This document shows, piece by piece, positions 30,678 to 39,044 of a DNA stretch of 64,000 bases (the first letter of the stretch is position 1; each line of letters starts with the position of its first letter). The notes beneath the pieces are model-generated. The model saw nothing but the letters and a program-made list of their open reading frames with translations. It made no database searches and had not been told where the DNA came from. Source of the DNA: Desulfobacteraceae bacterium (GTDB lineage Bacteria; Desulfobacterota; Desulfobacteria; Desulfobacterales; Desulfobacteraceae); contig JAAEMK010000205.1 of NCBI GenBank assembly GCA_024225635.1, positions 62,001 to 126,000 of the forward strand, read 5' to 3'. The translations under genes and the position numbers were made by a program.

Positions 30678-30738
30678 ATCGGGTTCCCGACAGATATATC
30701 TTCATATCTCCGCATCCCGGAAACGCTGGGAACCCGAT
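30678..30738. terminator. Inverted repeat between convergent genes
   Basis: ATCGGGTTCCC (30678-30688) and its exact complement (30728-30738) with a 39-base gap that contains a second small AT hairpin. It lies between the gene ending at 30651 and the minus-strand gene ending at 30751. Its role as a terminator is inferred from position. Confidence 0.45.
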
Positions 30739-30750
30739 ACCTTTACCTTC

Positions 30751-31278
30751 CTAGTTACCCGCCTCGTCCGCCATCCACTCCTTGAGATACTCCTCCACAT
30801 AGGCTGCGCCCGGTGAGAGAATGGGTTCCGGGGAGAGCAGCACATACCCGATGCCGTTGATGTCCCGGGCAAGCTTCTTGAAAAATGCCGCTTCAACATC
30901 CGCCTTTTCTTCCGAGGCGACGGCCGATGTCACCTCTTCGGTGACATAGCCCACAGGCGTGAACGAGGAGCACTCAGACCTTTCCCACTCTTCCGGGAAA
31001 TCGACGATTCTCCAGGGGCTCAGGTCCTCGGGCTTCAGGATGTTCTTTTTTTTCCTGCTGAAGGGGGCCTGGACAAACTTCATTTTCCGTTTTTCCCACT
31101 GCATCAGCTCTTTTAAGAGAGCAGTAATGTCATCGGAAAAGATCCACTCCTCCGGTTCCAGCAGAATAGGAGGAAACTCCCTGCTTGTCAGGGCATACCT
31201 GAACGGTCCCTTGCTTTTCCAGAACTTCTTGAAATCCCGGGACTCAAGTAAAATTATTCGTTGTGTGGTCTTCTCCAT
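30751..31278 (-). CDS. Unrecognised soluble protein
   Basis: A 175-residue protein with an AGGAGAAGTATT ribosome site before its ATG. No export signal. It has WEKRKMKFVQAPFSRKKK in the middle and a conserved-looking end (INGIGYVLLSPEPILSPGAAYVEEYLKEW). High Glu/Lys content. It stands alone, convergent to the preceding gene. I do not recognise the family. Confidence 0.68.
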   Translation of the reverse strand: MEKTTQRIILLESRDFKKFWKSKGPFRYALTSREFPPILLEPEEWIFSDDITALLKELMQWEKRKMKFVQAPFSRKKKNILKPEDLSPWRIVDFPEEWERSECSSFTPVGYVTEEVTSAVASEEKADVEAAFFKKLARDINGIGYVLLSPEPILSPGAAYVEEYLKEWMADEAGN

Positions 31279-31447
31279 AATACTTCTCCTATAGATATTT
31301 GAACTCGAATTGAGACCTGCTTTACCTGTATACTAAAAAATGGACTCCATTCATATTCGAAAAGCTAAAACATCTCTACTGATTCACAGATAAAAGGGAT
31401 AATGATACCAGAGCGGGGCGGGTTTGAACATACCAAAAGTTTTTCCC

Positions 31448-31499
31448 TTGACCCCTGCGGGTTTTCCTGTTAACCATTCACTCCAAACCAGGTTAACAG
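31448..31499 (+). promoter_or_regulatory. BirA operator overlapping the biotin operon promoter
   Basis: Promoter: TTGACC (31448-31453), 17 bases, TAACCA (31471-31476). Operator: CTGTTAACC (31467-31475), 15 bases, GGTTAACAG (31491-31499), a perfect inverted repeat with the half-sites and spacing known for BirA. It covers the -10 and transcription start, so biotinoyl-AMP-bound BirA would repress its own operon. Confidence 0.85.
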
Positions 31500-31509
31500 G
31501 ATAGAATCC

Positions 31510-32442
31510 ATGAAAGAGAAAATCTTAAAATTGCTGGGCAATGCCCATAGCCAGTTTATATCAGGGGTTGAAATGAGCAACCGCCTGGGCATCTCCAGGG
31601 TGGCGGTGTGGAAGCACATGAAACGGCTGGTCCGGGAGGGGTACGACATCGATTCATCCCCAAAGGGGTACCGGCTGAACAGCTGCCGGGACCTCCTCGG
31701 TTTCAGTTTGGAAAGGGGGGAGTCCGCGATCCGTTTTTTTCCCGTTGTCGACTCCACCATGGACAGGGCACGGGAACTTGCCAGGCAGGGAGCCGCCCAT
31801 TTCACGGTGGTGCTTGCGGAACAGCAGGAAAAGGGCCGGGGCAGGCTCAACCGCAGCTGGTTTTCCCAGAAAGGCGGACTGTGGTTCACCATCATCCTCA
31901 AACCCGACCTGCCGCCCCAGCTGAGCTTCAAGCTCAATTTCACCGCATCCCTGTGCCTTGCAAGGACATTGAACAGGCTCTTTGACATCGATGCCAGGGT
32001 AAAATGGCCCAACGACATCCTTGTCGACAACAAGAAGCTTGTGGGGCTTTTGTCCGAGATGGAGACCCGGGGGGACATGATCTCCTTTGTCAACATCGGC
32101 ATCGGCATCAATGTGAACAACCGGCCGGAACAGGACGAGCCCAATGCCGTGGCCATACGCACCCTCACGGGACGGGAGGTTTCCAGGAAAGCGATCCTTG
32201 GGGCCTTTCTGGATGATTTTGAGGCAATGCTCCAAGACATCCTTGAAAAGAACATCATCGACCTGTGGAAGGAGCAGAGTTCAACCATTGGAAAGCGGGT
32301 AAGGATCGAAACCCTCAACAATGTATACAAGGGGGTCGCCCTTGATGTGGACGAGTCCGGCGCACTGATCCTGCAACAGGCGGACAACACCACGCGACGG
32401 GTAATTTACGGAGACTGTTTTCACCGGGAGAATGAATCATGA
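31510..32442 (+). CDS. birA: Biotin-protein ligase and biotin repressor
   Basis: Activates biotin as biotinoyl-AMP, attaches it to carboxylase lysines and represses biotin genes. The 310-residue group II enzyme has an N-terminal winged helix (residues 1-65, SQFISGVEMSNRLGISRVAVWKHMK), a ligase domain with the loop EQQEKGRGRLNR and VKWPNDI, and a C-terminal SH3-like domain. The DNA-binding domain agrees with the operator directly upstream. The last base pairs overlap the bioY start by four bases. Confidence 0.95.
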   Translation: MKEKILKLLGNAHSQFISGVEMSNRLGISRVAVWKHMKRLVREGYDIDSSPKGYRLNSCRDLLGFSLERGESAIRFFPVVDSTMDRARELARQGAAHFTVVLAEQQEKGRGRLNRSWFSQKGGLWFTIILKPDLPPQLSFKLNFTASLCLARTLNRLFDIDARVKWPNDILVDNKKLVGLLSEMETRGDMISFVNIGIGINVNNRPEQDEPNAVAIRTLTGREVSRKAILGAFLDDFEAMLQDILEKNIIDLWKEQSSTIGKRVRIETLNNVYKGVALDVDESGALILQQADNTTRRVIYGDCFHRENES

Positions 32443-32966
32443 ACCAGAGTTATAAACTGAGAGAAACCGTGTACTCGGCCCTTTTTGCGGCCCTCATTGC
32501 CGCGGGCGCCTTTATAGCCATCCCCATCGGGCCTGTGCCCATCGTCCTACAGAACCTCTTTGTCCTGCTGGCGGGCCTGATCCTCGGCCCCCGCTGGGGC
32601 CTTGCAAGCGTCGGTCTCTATCTGTTGATGGGCGCATGCGGGTTTCCCGTGTTTGCCGGGGGAACCGGGGGTATTGGGCGGCTGTTCGGCCCCACCGGGG
32701 GATATCTAATGGGCTACATTCCGGCCGTGTTTGTCACGGGCCTTGTTTCAGAACGCCTGGGCAAGACCCGGCCGGCCGACACAGCCGCGATGATCGCAGG
32801 CTCCCTCATCGTCTACGGCACCGGTGTGCCCTGGCTGAAATTCGCAACAAACATGGCCTGGAACAAGGCTGTTCTCGCAGGTATGGTCCCTTTTATTCCG
32901 GGTGATCTTCTCAAGATCGCGGCGGGCGTCTTTGCCGCCGGAATCATCAGAAAGGTGATCAAATGA
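32439..32966 (+). CDS. bioY: Biotin transporter S component BioY
   Basis: Membrane substrate-binding component of the energy-coupling-factor biotin importer. The 175-residue protein has about six membrane helices and the family features FIAIPIGPVPIVLQNLFVLLAG and GFPVFAGGTGGIGRLFGPTGGY. It sits between birA and the ATPase gene, overlapping both by four bases. Regulation by BirA through the upstream operator is expected. Confidence 0.95.
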   Translation: MNQSYKLRETVYSALFAALIAAGAFIAIPIGPVPIVLQNLFVLLAGLILGPRWGLASVGLYLLMGACGFPVFAGGTGGIGRLFGPTGGYLMGYIPAVFVTGLVSERLGKTRPADTAAMIAGSLIVYGTGVPWLKFATNMAWNKAVLAGMVPFIPGDLLKIAAGVFAAGIIRKVIK

Positions 32967-33721
32967 GCGCGCGTCCCTTAATAGAGGTAAACCAGCTCTG
33001 CCACGATTACGACGGCACGGGAAGCGGCATCCAAAAAATCAGCTTCCAAATTTTCAAAGGGGAGTTCCTTCTTGTGGCAGGCAAAAACGGGTCCGGCAAG
33101 AGCACCCTGTTTCGCCACCTGAATGCACTGCTGATGCCAACGAAGGGAGATCTCCTGGTCCACGCCAGATCCATCCGCCAAGATCCCCTGGCTGCCAGAA
33201 AGACAGTGGGCCTGGTATTCCAGGATGCCGACACCCAGATCGTGGGAGAGACGGTGGCCGATGACATCGCCTTTGGCCCCGAGAACCTCGGACTTGCCCG
33301 GGACATCGTCCGGGAAAGGGTCAACCTTGCCCTGGACTCCCTGGGGCTTACCCGGTTGAGGGAGCGGAATCCCTCCTCCCTGTCCGGGGGAGAGAAGCGG
33401 CGCCTCGCCATTGCCGGGGTGGTTGCCATGGACCCGGAGGTGATCGTGCTGGACGAACCCTTTTCCAACCTGGACCACCCGGGTACCCTGGATCTCATTG
33501 CCTGCATCGAAAAGCTACACCGCACGGGCCGCACCATCGTCCTTGCAACCCATGAAATTGAAAAGGTGATCACCCTGGCCACCCGGATGATCATCCTGGA
33601 ACAGGGCCGCCTTGTGGCGGATGATCATCCCCGGGCCCTCCTGAAACACCTTGAACGGTTCGGGGTAAGGGAACCCTGCGCATCGAGGTTCGGCATGGAG
33701 GTTCAGCCGTGGGCCAGTTGA
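32963..33721 (+). CDS. bioM: ECF biotin importer ATPase
   Basis: Cytoplasmic ABC ATPase of the CbiO/EcfA type that powers BioY. The 252-residue protein has Walker A GKNGSGKST, the Q-loop QDADTQIVGETVADDIAFGPEN typical of this family, the signature LSGGEKRR, Walker B VIVLDEPF and the switch His in ATHE. It overlaps bioY by four bases and the T component by 13 bases. Confidence 0.93.
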   Translation: MSARPLIEVNQLCHDYDGTGSGIQKISFQIFKGEFLLVAGKNGSGKSTLFRHLNALLMPTKGDLLVHARSIRQDPLAARKTVGLVFQDADTQIVGETVADDIAFGPENLGLARDIVRERVNLALDSLGLTRLRERNPSSLSGGEKRRLAIAGVVAMDPEVIVLDEPFSNLDHPGTLDLIACIEKLHRTGRTIVLATHEIEKVITLATRMIILEQGRLVADDHPRALLKHLERFGVREPCASRFGMEVQPWAS

Positions 33722-34464
33722 ACCTGTTTACCTATCTCCCATCCTCCTCCCCTGCCCATGGCCTGGATGTGCGGTGCAAGCTGTGCTGCCTGAGCCTCAT
33801 GAGTATTGCGACCTTCCGGGGAGGACCCGTGCCCCTTGCCCTGATAACCGCCATGGTTGCGGGACTCCTGATTACAGCCGCCGTCAGGCCGCTCACCCTC
33901 GTAGGGGAGCTGAAACTCTTTTTTCTCCTGGTGACCATGGTCTTTGTCTCCAGGTCCGTCACCACGGGGGGAGAACCGGTGATCACCCTGTTCGGCATTT
34001 CGGCAACACACCGGGGAATCGTGGAGGGAGCCCTGCTGTCCTGGAAGTTCATCCTGGTGATGCTCATGGGAATCGTATTTGCAAAAACCACAAAGCCCTC
34101 CCATGTCAAGGGAGCGGTCCAGTGGTTTCTGCGCCCCATCCCCCTTGTCCCGGAGAACCGGGTCGCAGTCATGATCAGCCTTTTTTTAAGATTCATGCCC
34201 CTGATCCTCAAGCAGGCGTCCGAGGTGTCCCAGGCCCAGCAGGCACGCTGTTTTCACCTGGAGAAGAACCCGGTCAAACGGCTGGTCCGCCTCACGGTTC
34301 CCCTGCTCAAAAAGACCTTTGAATCGGCGGACAGGATGGCCCTGGCCATGGAGGCCCGGTCCTACAGCGAAAAACGAACGGACCCGGCTTTCATCCGTTC
34401 GGGCCGGGAACCCCTCTGCCTTGCCCTGTGCCTCCTTGTTCTGGGGCTGTCCTTCATGGTGTGA
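33709..34464 (+). CDS. bioN: ECF biotin importer transmembrane (T) component
   Basis: Couples the ATPase to BioY. The 251-residue membrane protein has several hydrophobic helices and the two cytoplasmic coupling motifs containing ARG-type residues: SQAQQARCFHLEK and MALAMEARSY. It starts at a GTG at 33709, inside the ATPase gene, with GGAGG eight bases upstream. It ends the biotin operon. The last codons overlap a remnant of an acetyltransferase gene on the other strand. Confidence 0.9.
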   Translation: MGQLNLFTYLPSSSPAHGLDVRCKLCCLSLMSIATFRGGPVPLALITAMVAGLLITAAVRPLTLVGELKLFFLLVTMVFVSRSVTTGGEPVITLFGISATHRGIVEGALLSWKFILVMLMGIVFAKTTKPSHVKGAVQWFLRPIPLVPENRVAVMISLFLRFMPLILKQASEVSQAQQARCFHLEKNPVKRLVRLTVPLLKKTFESADRMALAMEARSYSEKRTDPAFIRSGREPLCLALCLLVLGLSFMV

Positions 34465-34507
34465 CGATCAGCCTCATCTCCATGAGATTCCAGGCTTCGT
34501 CCCGGAA
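34454..34507 (-). pseudogene. Remnant of a GNAT gene 3' end
   Basis: Read on the minus strand this encodes FRDEAWNLMEMRL and then a stop at 34454, matching the C-terminus of the intact acetyltransferase at 35567-36085 (FRDEAWNLMEMKL). A stretch of 34 bases, 34474-34507, is identical to 35584-35617. Upstream of it the similarity stops. It overlaps the end of bioN. Confidence 0.75.
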
Positions 34508-34733
34508 AAGGTTCAATCCCCCTTTACCCAGCCGCCTTGATCGAGCGCTCAACAATGCAGTAACTTCGATGCTCCGAAAGTAAAGCAATCCCCGCCAGGG
34601 TTGCCCATGGCATTAAATCAGCACCGTGTTCTTTTCTCTTTTCTCTCCCCTATTGATGTGATAACGATTAACAGTAGTTTTGCAAACCGCCTTAATGGCG
34701 ACCCAACTTTTTTCATCACCTCTGGAGCATGAC

Positions 34734-35480
34734 ATGGCAGCGATCTTCATCCGATGGGCATTGCCGGCGTATTTCCTTTTGATTTCCACAGGCGAAATCC
34801 ATGGGCAGCCCCCCCTTGTGCTCGTCGCTACAGAAGATCCTCCCTATATGTACCAGGAAAAAGGAGCAGCCAAAGGCATCACCGTAACCATTTTGAACCG
34901 CGTGTTCCATGAACTGGGACATCCCATAAAAATCAAATTCTACCCATGGAACAGGGCCATACGACTTGTTAAAGCCAGAAAGGCGGACGGCATATTCACG
35001 ATACTGGAAACAGAAGAAAGACGCCGGTTTCTCGTCTTTCCCGAGGAAGCCCTTATCACCATGGAGTGGGTTATTTTCCACCGAAAGGACAGAACTCTCA
35101 ACTATGAAAAATTGGCCGACCTGAAAGGATTGAGACTGGGAATCACGGCTGGCTACGACTATGGTAAGGCGATACATGAACCCAATCTATTTCAATTGGA
35201 TGAGGTCATCTCCGATGAAAAAAACTTTGAAAAATTATTCCGTAACAGAATAGACATTTTCATAACCGACAAACACATGGGGATTCATAAATTAAACGAA
35301 ATGGGCATCGCAGATGAGATCACCCACATAAAAAAGCCCTATGCAATCTGGCATACACACCTGGCATTTTCCCGGAAACCAAACCATAGAAAACTGTGCA
35401 AAGACTTTTCAGACACCTTAAAAAAACTGAAGGCAACTGGAGCCATTTCCCTGCCCAACAGGATGTCACCCTTAAGGTAA
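34734..35480 (+). CDS. Family-3 periplasmic solute-binding protein, orphan
   Basis: Start at the ATG at 34734 with GGAG seven bases upstream; an in-frame ATG at 34680 adds residues before the signal peptide. The 248-residue protein has a signal peptide (to about 24), then LVATEDPPYMYQEKG, FYPWNRAIRLVKARKADGIFTI and the hinge LKGLRLGITAGYDYG, as in amino-acid/PhnD-like SBP_bac_3 proteins. No transporter genes adjoin it. It lies between two copies of a 34-base repeat, which suggests it came in with a local rearrangement. Confidence 0.82.
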   Translation: MAAIFIRWALPAYFLLISTGEIHGQPPLVLVATEDPPYMYQEKGAAKGITVTILNRVFHELGHPIKIKFYPWNRAIRLVKARKADGIFTILETEERRRFLVFPEEALITMEWVIFHRKDRTLNYEKLADLKGLRLGITAGYDYGKAIHEPNLFQLDEVISDEKNFEKLFRNRIDIFITDKHMGIHKLNEMGIADEITHIKKPYAIWHTHLAFSRKPNHRKLCKDFSDTLKKLKATGAISLPNRMSPLR

Positions 35481-35566
35481 ATGAAGCGAGGCCCTCCCAA
35501 CCCTTGCACCTTACCGATATCATATATGTTCCCTTCTCTGCATCGGCAATGGTTGCATCAAGGGTG

Positions 35567-36085
35567 TCAGGCGTTTATCAACTTCATCTCCATGAGATTC
35601 CAGGCTTCGTCCCGGAATGAGACTACGCCGGTCTTAAGCCCATTCACCTTGAACCCCAGGCGTTGATAGGTGGCGATGGCAGCTTTGTTGAAGTCAAACA
35701 CGCCAAGGGTGATTTCAACGAGGTCCAGATTGTCGAACGCCTCCCTGACAGCAAGCCGGACCATCTCCTTGCCAAGCCCTGCCCCCTGATGGCCCGGAAA
35801 TATCATCACCCGTCCGATCCGGCAACATGCCCTGCTGTAATCGATGTTCATCAGCTGAATGTGACCGACCGTCTCGGATGTTCTCCAAAGCACCGCCTTG
35901 AACACCTTGACGGACGGCTGGTCCCCGGTTGCCTTTGCAAGGGTTCGCTTCAACTGGGCGGCATCCAGGGGATACAGATAATTGGGACCGGCCCATTGAA
36001 GGAGAAAACGGGCGTCCGGCACCGAATCGATCAACGGATCGCAATCGCTTTCAAGAAATCGTTCCAACCTGATCTCATTGGTCAT
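35567..36085 (-). CDS. GNAT-family N-acetyltransferase
   Basis: A 172-residue acyltransferase with the acetyl-CoA loop as GHQGAGLGKEM (about residues 100-110) and the terminal NKAAIATYQRLGFKVNG typical of the family. The substrate is unknown. Its 3' end carries the second copy of a 34-base sequence found at 34474-34507. The ribosome site is weak (GGAG 12 bases before the ATG). The gene stands alone on the minus strand. Confidence 0.88.
   Translation of the reverse strand: MTNEIRLERFLESDCDPLIDSVPDARFLLQWAGPNYLYPLDAAQLKRTLAKATGDQPSVKVFKAVLWRTSETVGHIQLMNIDYSRACCRIGRVMIFPGHQGAGLGKEMVRLAVREAFDNLDLVEITLGVFDFNKAAIATYQRLGFKVNGLKTGVVSFRDEAWNLMEMKLINA
35584..35617. repeat. 34-base direct repeat, right copy
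   Basis: Identical to 34474-34507 and lying within the acetyltransferase coding sequence. The two copies are 1,110 bases apart and flank the orphan binding-protein gene. Confidence 0.85.
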
Positions 36086-36329
36086 TACTCAAACGTGCTC
36101 CTGTCAATAAGGGTTCTCAAGTTTCAACGTTTGTCTGAATCGGATAATTTACACCTCTTCGGCTGAAGCTGTCCAGACATTTTTACCCGCACCCTACCAC
36201 TCCCTTCGCCCGGGAATACTTATCGCGATCCGGAATGCCGGCACCCGGATCATGACAAAACCGATCCGGCCGGTGCAGCTTTGTTGTTCCATTTAAGTAA
36301 GGTGTCCCCCGAATTTGATGCGTATTCCC

Positions 36330-36359
36330 TTGACAAAATTCAAGTTTCGATCATACGAT
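36330..36359 (+). promoter_or_regulatory. Promoter of the Cys-rich tandem-domain gene
   Basis: TTGACA (36330-36335), an 18-base spacer and TACGAT (36354-36359), then an AT-rich leader to the ATG at 36446. The remaining part of the 360-base gap from 36086 holds one small hairpin (GATCCGG at 36227-36233 with CCGGATC at 36245-36251) and nothing else I can identify. Confidence 0.65.
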
Positions 36360-36445
36360 AATACATATTCAGTTTTTATTATGACGTTAATTATTATGGT
36401 GAATTCCAATTCGCAATCAATAATCATAAAATAATGAGGAATGCC

Positions 36446-37339
36446 ATGACAAAAATATTTCATAAAGACGGAACCCTGATTATTCCCGACACAAAAAAAG
36501 AGGATTGGCAGACAACCATTGTCAAAAAACATAAAACCTTTGTAAAAGCGGCCTATTGTCCCAAAGGCCATAATCTGATGAGCGATGTGAAGATCGATGA
36601 CCACAAGGGGATTCATTTTCTATACCGTGAGAAAAAAACCAACAGGGAAGCGGATATCGTCATTACGGCCCTGGTGGGGGATAGCACCAAAGTTTATCTA
36701 AAGGGCGAACCATTTGACGAAGGTGACATCGTGGCCATATACTGTCCCATCTGCAAAACAGAACTGCTCCCCCACGGCGATTGCGAATGCGGTACCCACG
36801 ATTACATGTTCTTTCTTGATGAAAAGCTTGCCAAAGATTGCGCCCAGACCTTCTGTTCCAGGATCGGATGTGTACAAGCCAGCAAACTCCATGTGGCTGA
36901 GGATGAGGATGCCGTGGTTCACAAGGAGGAAAAAGCGGTTGTCACCGAAGCATACTGCCCCAATGGCCACAGTTTGATCAGCGACATAAAAATAGATCAT
37001 CACAAGGGCATCCACCTGATTTGTGAAGAACGCGAAACGAACAGGGAAGCGGAGGTTGTCGTTACCGCCACTGTGGGACAGACCCACAAAATCATACTAA
37101 AAGGAGAACCATTCGAAGAAGGCCAGGTCGTAAATGTTTCTTGCCCCACTTGCCGGGAGAAACTCCCCATTTTGTTCGATTGCGAATGTGGCGCCCCCAT
37201 TTACATGTTCTTCCTGGACAAAAACAAAAACTATAACTACGGGCAATCATTTTGCTCAAGAATGGGCTGTGTAAAAAGCAGCCGTCTCCAATTATCCGAA
37301 GACATGCTCAGGGAATTCATGGAGCGCCATTGTACCTGA
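36446..37339 (+). CDS. Cys-rich protein with two tandem zinc-ribbon-like domains
   Basis: Start at the ATG at 36446, five bases after GAGGA; the ATG at 36434 has that site inside it. The 297-residue protein has two copies of a domain of about 115 residues. Each contains AYCP(K/N)GH, DHKGIH, TNREA, KGEPF(D/E)EG, a CPxC pair, a CECG pair and a CSR(I/M)GC pair: some seven to eight cysteines and one or more histidines per copy, suitable for two zinc sites each. No signal peptide or membrane helix. I do not recognise the family; it is followed by two hairpins. Confidence 0.78.
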   Translation: MTKIFHKDGTLIIPDTKKEDWQTTIVKKHKTFVKAAYCPKGHNLMSDVKIDDHKGIHFLYREKKTNREADIVITALVGDSTKVYLKGEPFDEGDIVAIYCPICKTELLPHGDCECGTHDYMFFLDEKLAKDCAQTFCSRIGCVQASKLHVAEDEDAVVHKEEKAVVTEAYCPNGHSLISDIKIDHHKGIHLICEERETNREAEVVVTATVGQTHKIILKGEPFEEGQVVNVSCPTCREKLPILFDCECGAPIYMFFLDKNKNYNYGQSFCSRMGCVKSSRLQLSEDMLREFMERHCT

Positions 37340-37341
37340 TC

Positions 37342-37418
37342 CGGCAGCCGCCTCCGTCCATTTGGATTCACCGGCTGCCGATTGTCATCGTCCCGGGCCC
37401 TCCCCCCGCCAAGGGGGG
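37342..37418. terminator. Two hairpins after the Cys-rich gene
   Basis: CGGCAGCCG (37342-37350) pairs with CGGCTGCCG (37372-37380), with a small inner stem; then CCCCCC (37402-37407) pairs with GGGGGG (37413-37418). They stand directly after the stop at 37339. There is no strong T-run, so the terminator call is by position. Confidence 0.45.
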
Positions 37419-37597
37419 ATACAAATTGTTACAATTAAACACATAAATGCTACAGACGGTTACGCGCCCTTTGGGCTATAGTCTCTCCACATTTTTTTGT
37501 TGAATCTTAAAATAGCATCCTCTTTTTAAGATTTGACGGCATTTACGATCCAGGGCTCTTGTGGCACGGCCCATGGAAAAAAACAGGAGAGACGAAA

Positions 37598-38629
37598 TTG
37601 AACCGTATTCAAGCAAAACATTTCAAAAATCTGTTCCACCTCATTCTTTTGTGCGGCCTGATCCTGATGTTGCAGGCATGCAATTCAGGCTCATCATCAA
37701 GTAAAAAAGCTGTCCCCGCCATCCCGGCCAAAATCCCCATCGAAAAAAGCATAATAACCCTGGGAAACAAGACATGGAAGGTTGAGAAGTTAGGGGCCGG
37801 AGAGAGGGTAGTACCCGATATAGGAACCGAGGAAGCCCTTGGGGGGCTGATTCTCACCATCGAAGGGAATAATGGTGCGGACTACGGCTTGCTTTCAAGC
37901 GAGAATGGAATAACCCCCGACGGTTCCGTTGCAATTTTCCGCATCGGAAAAGAGACCTATTTGGGCTCACAACTGAACCTTTCGGAGAAAGAAAGTTCGA
38001 TCACCCTGACAGGGAATCTTAAAAAGATCGAAAAGGGCATCCCAACCGGCAATTCGCTTCCATGCACCGTAACGGTCACCGAAAGCCAGGTCGGCGGGGG
38101 CACCAGTGAATTTTATATTGACGGAAACGAAGCCCTTCTGAATGGTGAATTGGGCACAAGGACCTATAACCAGGTCATCGACATCCTGACCAATCATCCG
38201 GAAGTCGACACCATTGTTGAAGTCGACGTGCCGGGATCGGTGAACGATGAAGTCAACATGAAAACAGGCAGGATGATACGGGATCACGGTTTTACCACAA
38301 AGGTGCCCACCAACGGACACATCGCCTCCGGAGGCGTGGATCTCTTCTGCGCCGGAATAATCAGGACAATTGGGAAAGGGGCCCGGGTAGGGGTTCACTC
38401 CTGGGCTGAGGATGATGGAAAAGCAGCTGCGGATTATCCCGAAGACGACCCCGCCCATGATGCACAGATCAGCTATTTCAACACCATGCTGGGGACACCC
38501 CAGGGCCGTGATTTTTATTTTTACACCATAACCGCCGCAAAAGCCGACAATAATCCCGACTATGAGCCCACGGATATGCACTATATGACCGTTGAAGAGA
38601 TCGCCAAATGGAAGCTTGAGACAGAATAA
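37598..38629 (+). CDS. Lipoprotein with a ClpP/SppA-like fold
   Basis: Start at a TTG at 37598, eight to nine bases after AGGAG, which gives a clean lipoprotein signal: MNRIQAKHFKN, a hydrophobic core and a lipobox LQAC with the lipidated cysteine at about residue 28. The mature protein begins with a Ser-rich tether. The C-terminal half resembles the predicted periplasmic ClpP/crotonase-like proteins (COG3904 type): VDVPGSVNDE, the probable nucleophile in GHIASGGVDLF and a probable catalytic His in GARVGVHSW. It may therefore be a membrane-tethered serine protease. The N-terminal 150 residues are unrecognised. Confidence 0.75.
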   Translation: MNRIQAKHFKNLFHLILLCGLILMLQACNSGSSSSKKAVPAIPAKIPIEKSIITLGNKTWKVEKLGAGERVVPDIGTEEALGGLILTIEGNNGADYGLLSSENGITPDGSVAIFRIGKETYLGSQLNLSEKESSITLTGNLKKIEKGIPTGNSLPCTVTVTESQVGGGTSEFYIDGNEALLNGELGTRTYNQVIDILTNHPEVDTIVEVDVPGSVNDEVNMKTGRMIRDHGFTTKVPTNGHIASGGVDLFCAGIIRTIGKGARVGVHSWAEDDGKAAADYPEDDPAHDAQISYFNTMLGTPQGRDFYFYTITAAKADNNPDYEPTDMHYMTVEEIAKWKLETE

Positions 38630-38667
38630 ATAAAAGGGAGGGTGCTGTTACGGCATCCTCCCCCGTA

Positions 38668-39006
38668 TCAGAAAAAAGAAAGGCAGTGGGATGTTTCCCT
38701 TGCCGGTTCCCAGATCATGCAGATACCCGATGTCAGGGTGGGCCGGGAGACGACCTCTCCAGGTTGGGTCCGGTGGTTCACCACCACGATATGGTCGTTG
38801 TTTCCCTTGATCGCAATGACGTCGTGTTTTTTCAGAAGCTCGACACAGACATCCGCGGTTCCGGGAGAACCTGAATCGCAAATATCGCCAAGATGATATA
38901 ACAATGAGCACTCCTTTTCCTTCAGGAAAGAGATGGCCCCCTGGATGACCTCCGGTTTTCCATGGCTGTCGGCCATGATCCCGATTTTTTCCGGCATGGT
39001 GCCCAT
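38668..39006 (-). CDS. Truncated YfcE/MJ0936-type metallophosphoesterase
   Basis: The start at 39006 gives MGTMPEKIGIMADSHGKPE. The first half of the calcineurin-like fold is intact: metal motif DSHG, then YHLGDICDSG, then KGNND. The protein ends after 112 residues, where the family normally continues for another 45-100 residues with the metal-binding GHTH motifs. The last residues read as frame-shifted sequence: in the next frame the DNA continues YLHDLGTGKG before a stop. Only 38 bases separate it from the preceding gene's stop, so the missing half is not nearby. Probably inactive or a decayed gene. It follows the rhomboid gene. Confidence 0.72.
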   Translation of the reverse strand: MGTMPEKIGIMADSHGKPEVIQGAISFLKEKECSLLYHLGDICDSGSPGTADVCVELLKKHDVIAIKGNNDHIVVVNHRTQPGEVVSRPTLTSGICMIWEPARETSHCLSFF

Positions 39007-39044
39007 TGCTGCCTTTAAGATCCTGGTTAAAATTATGTTGTTTA

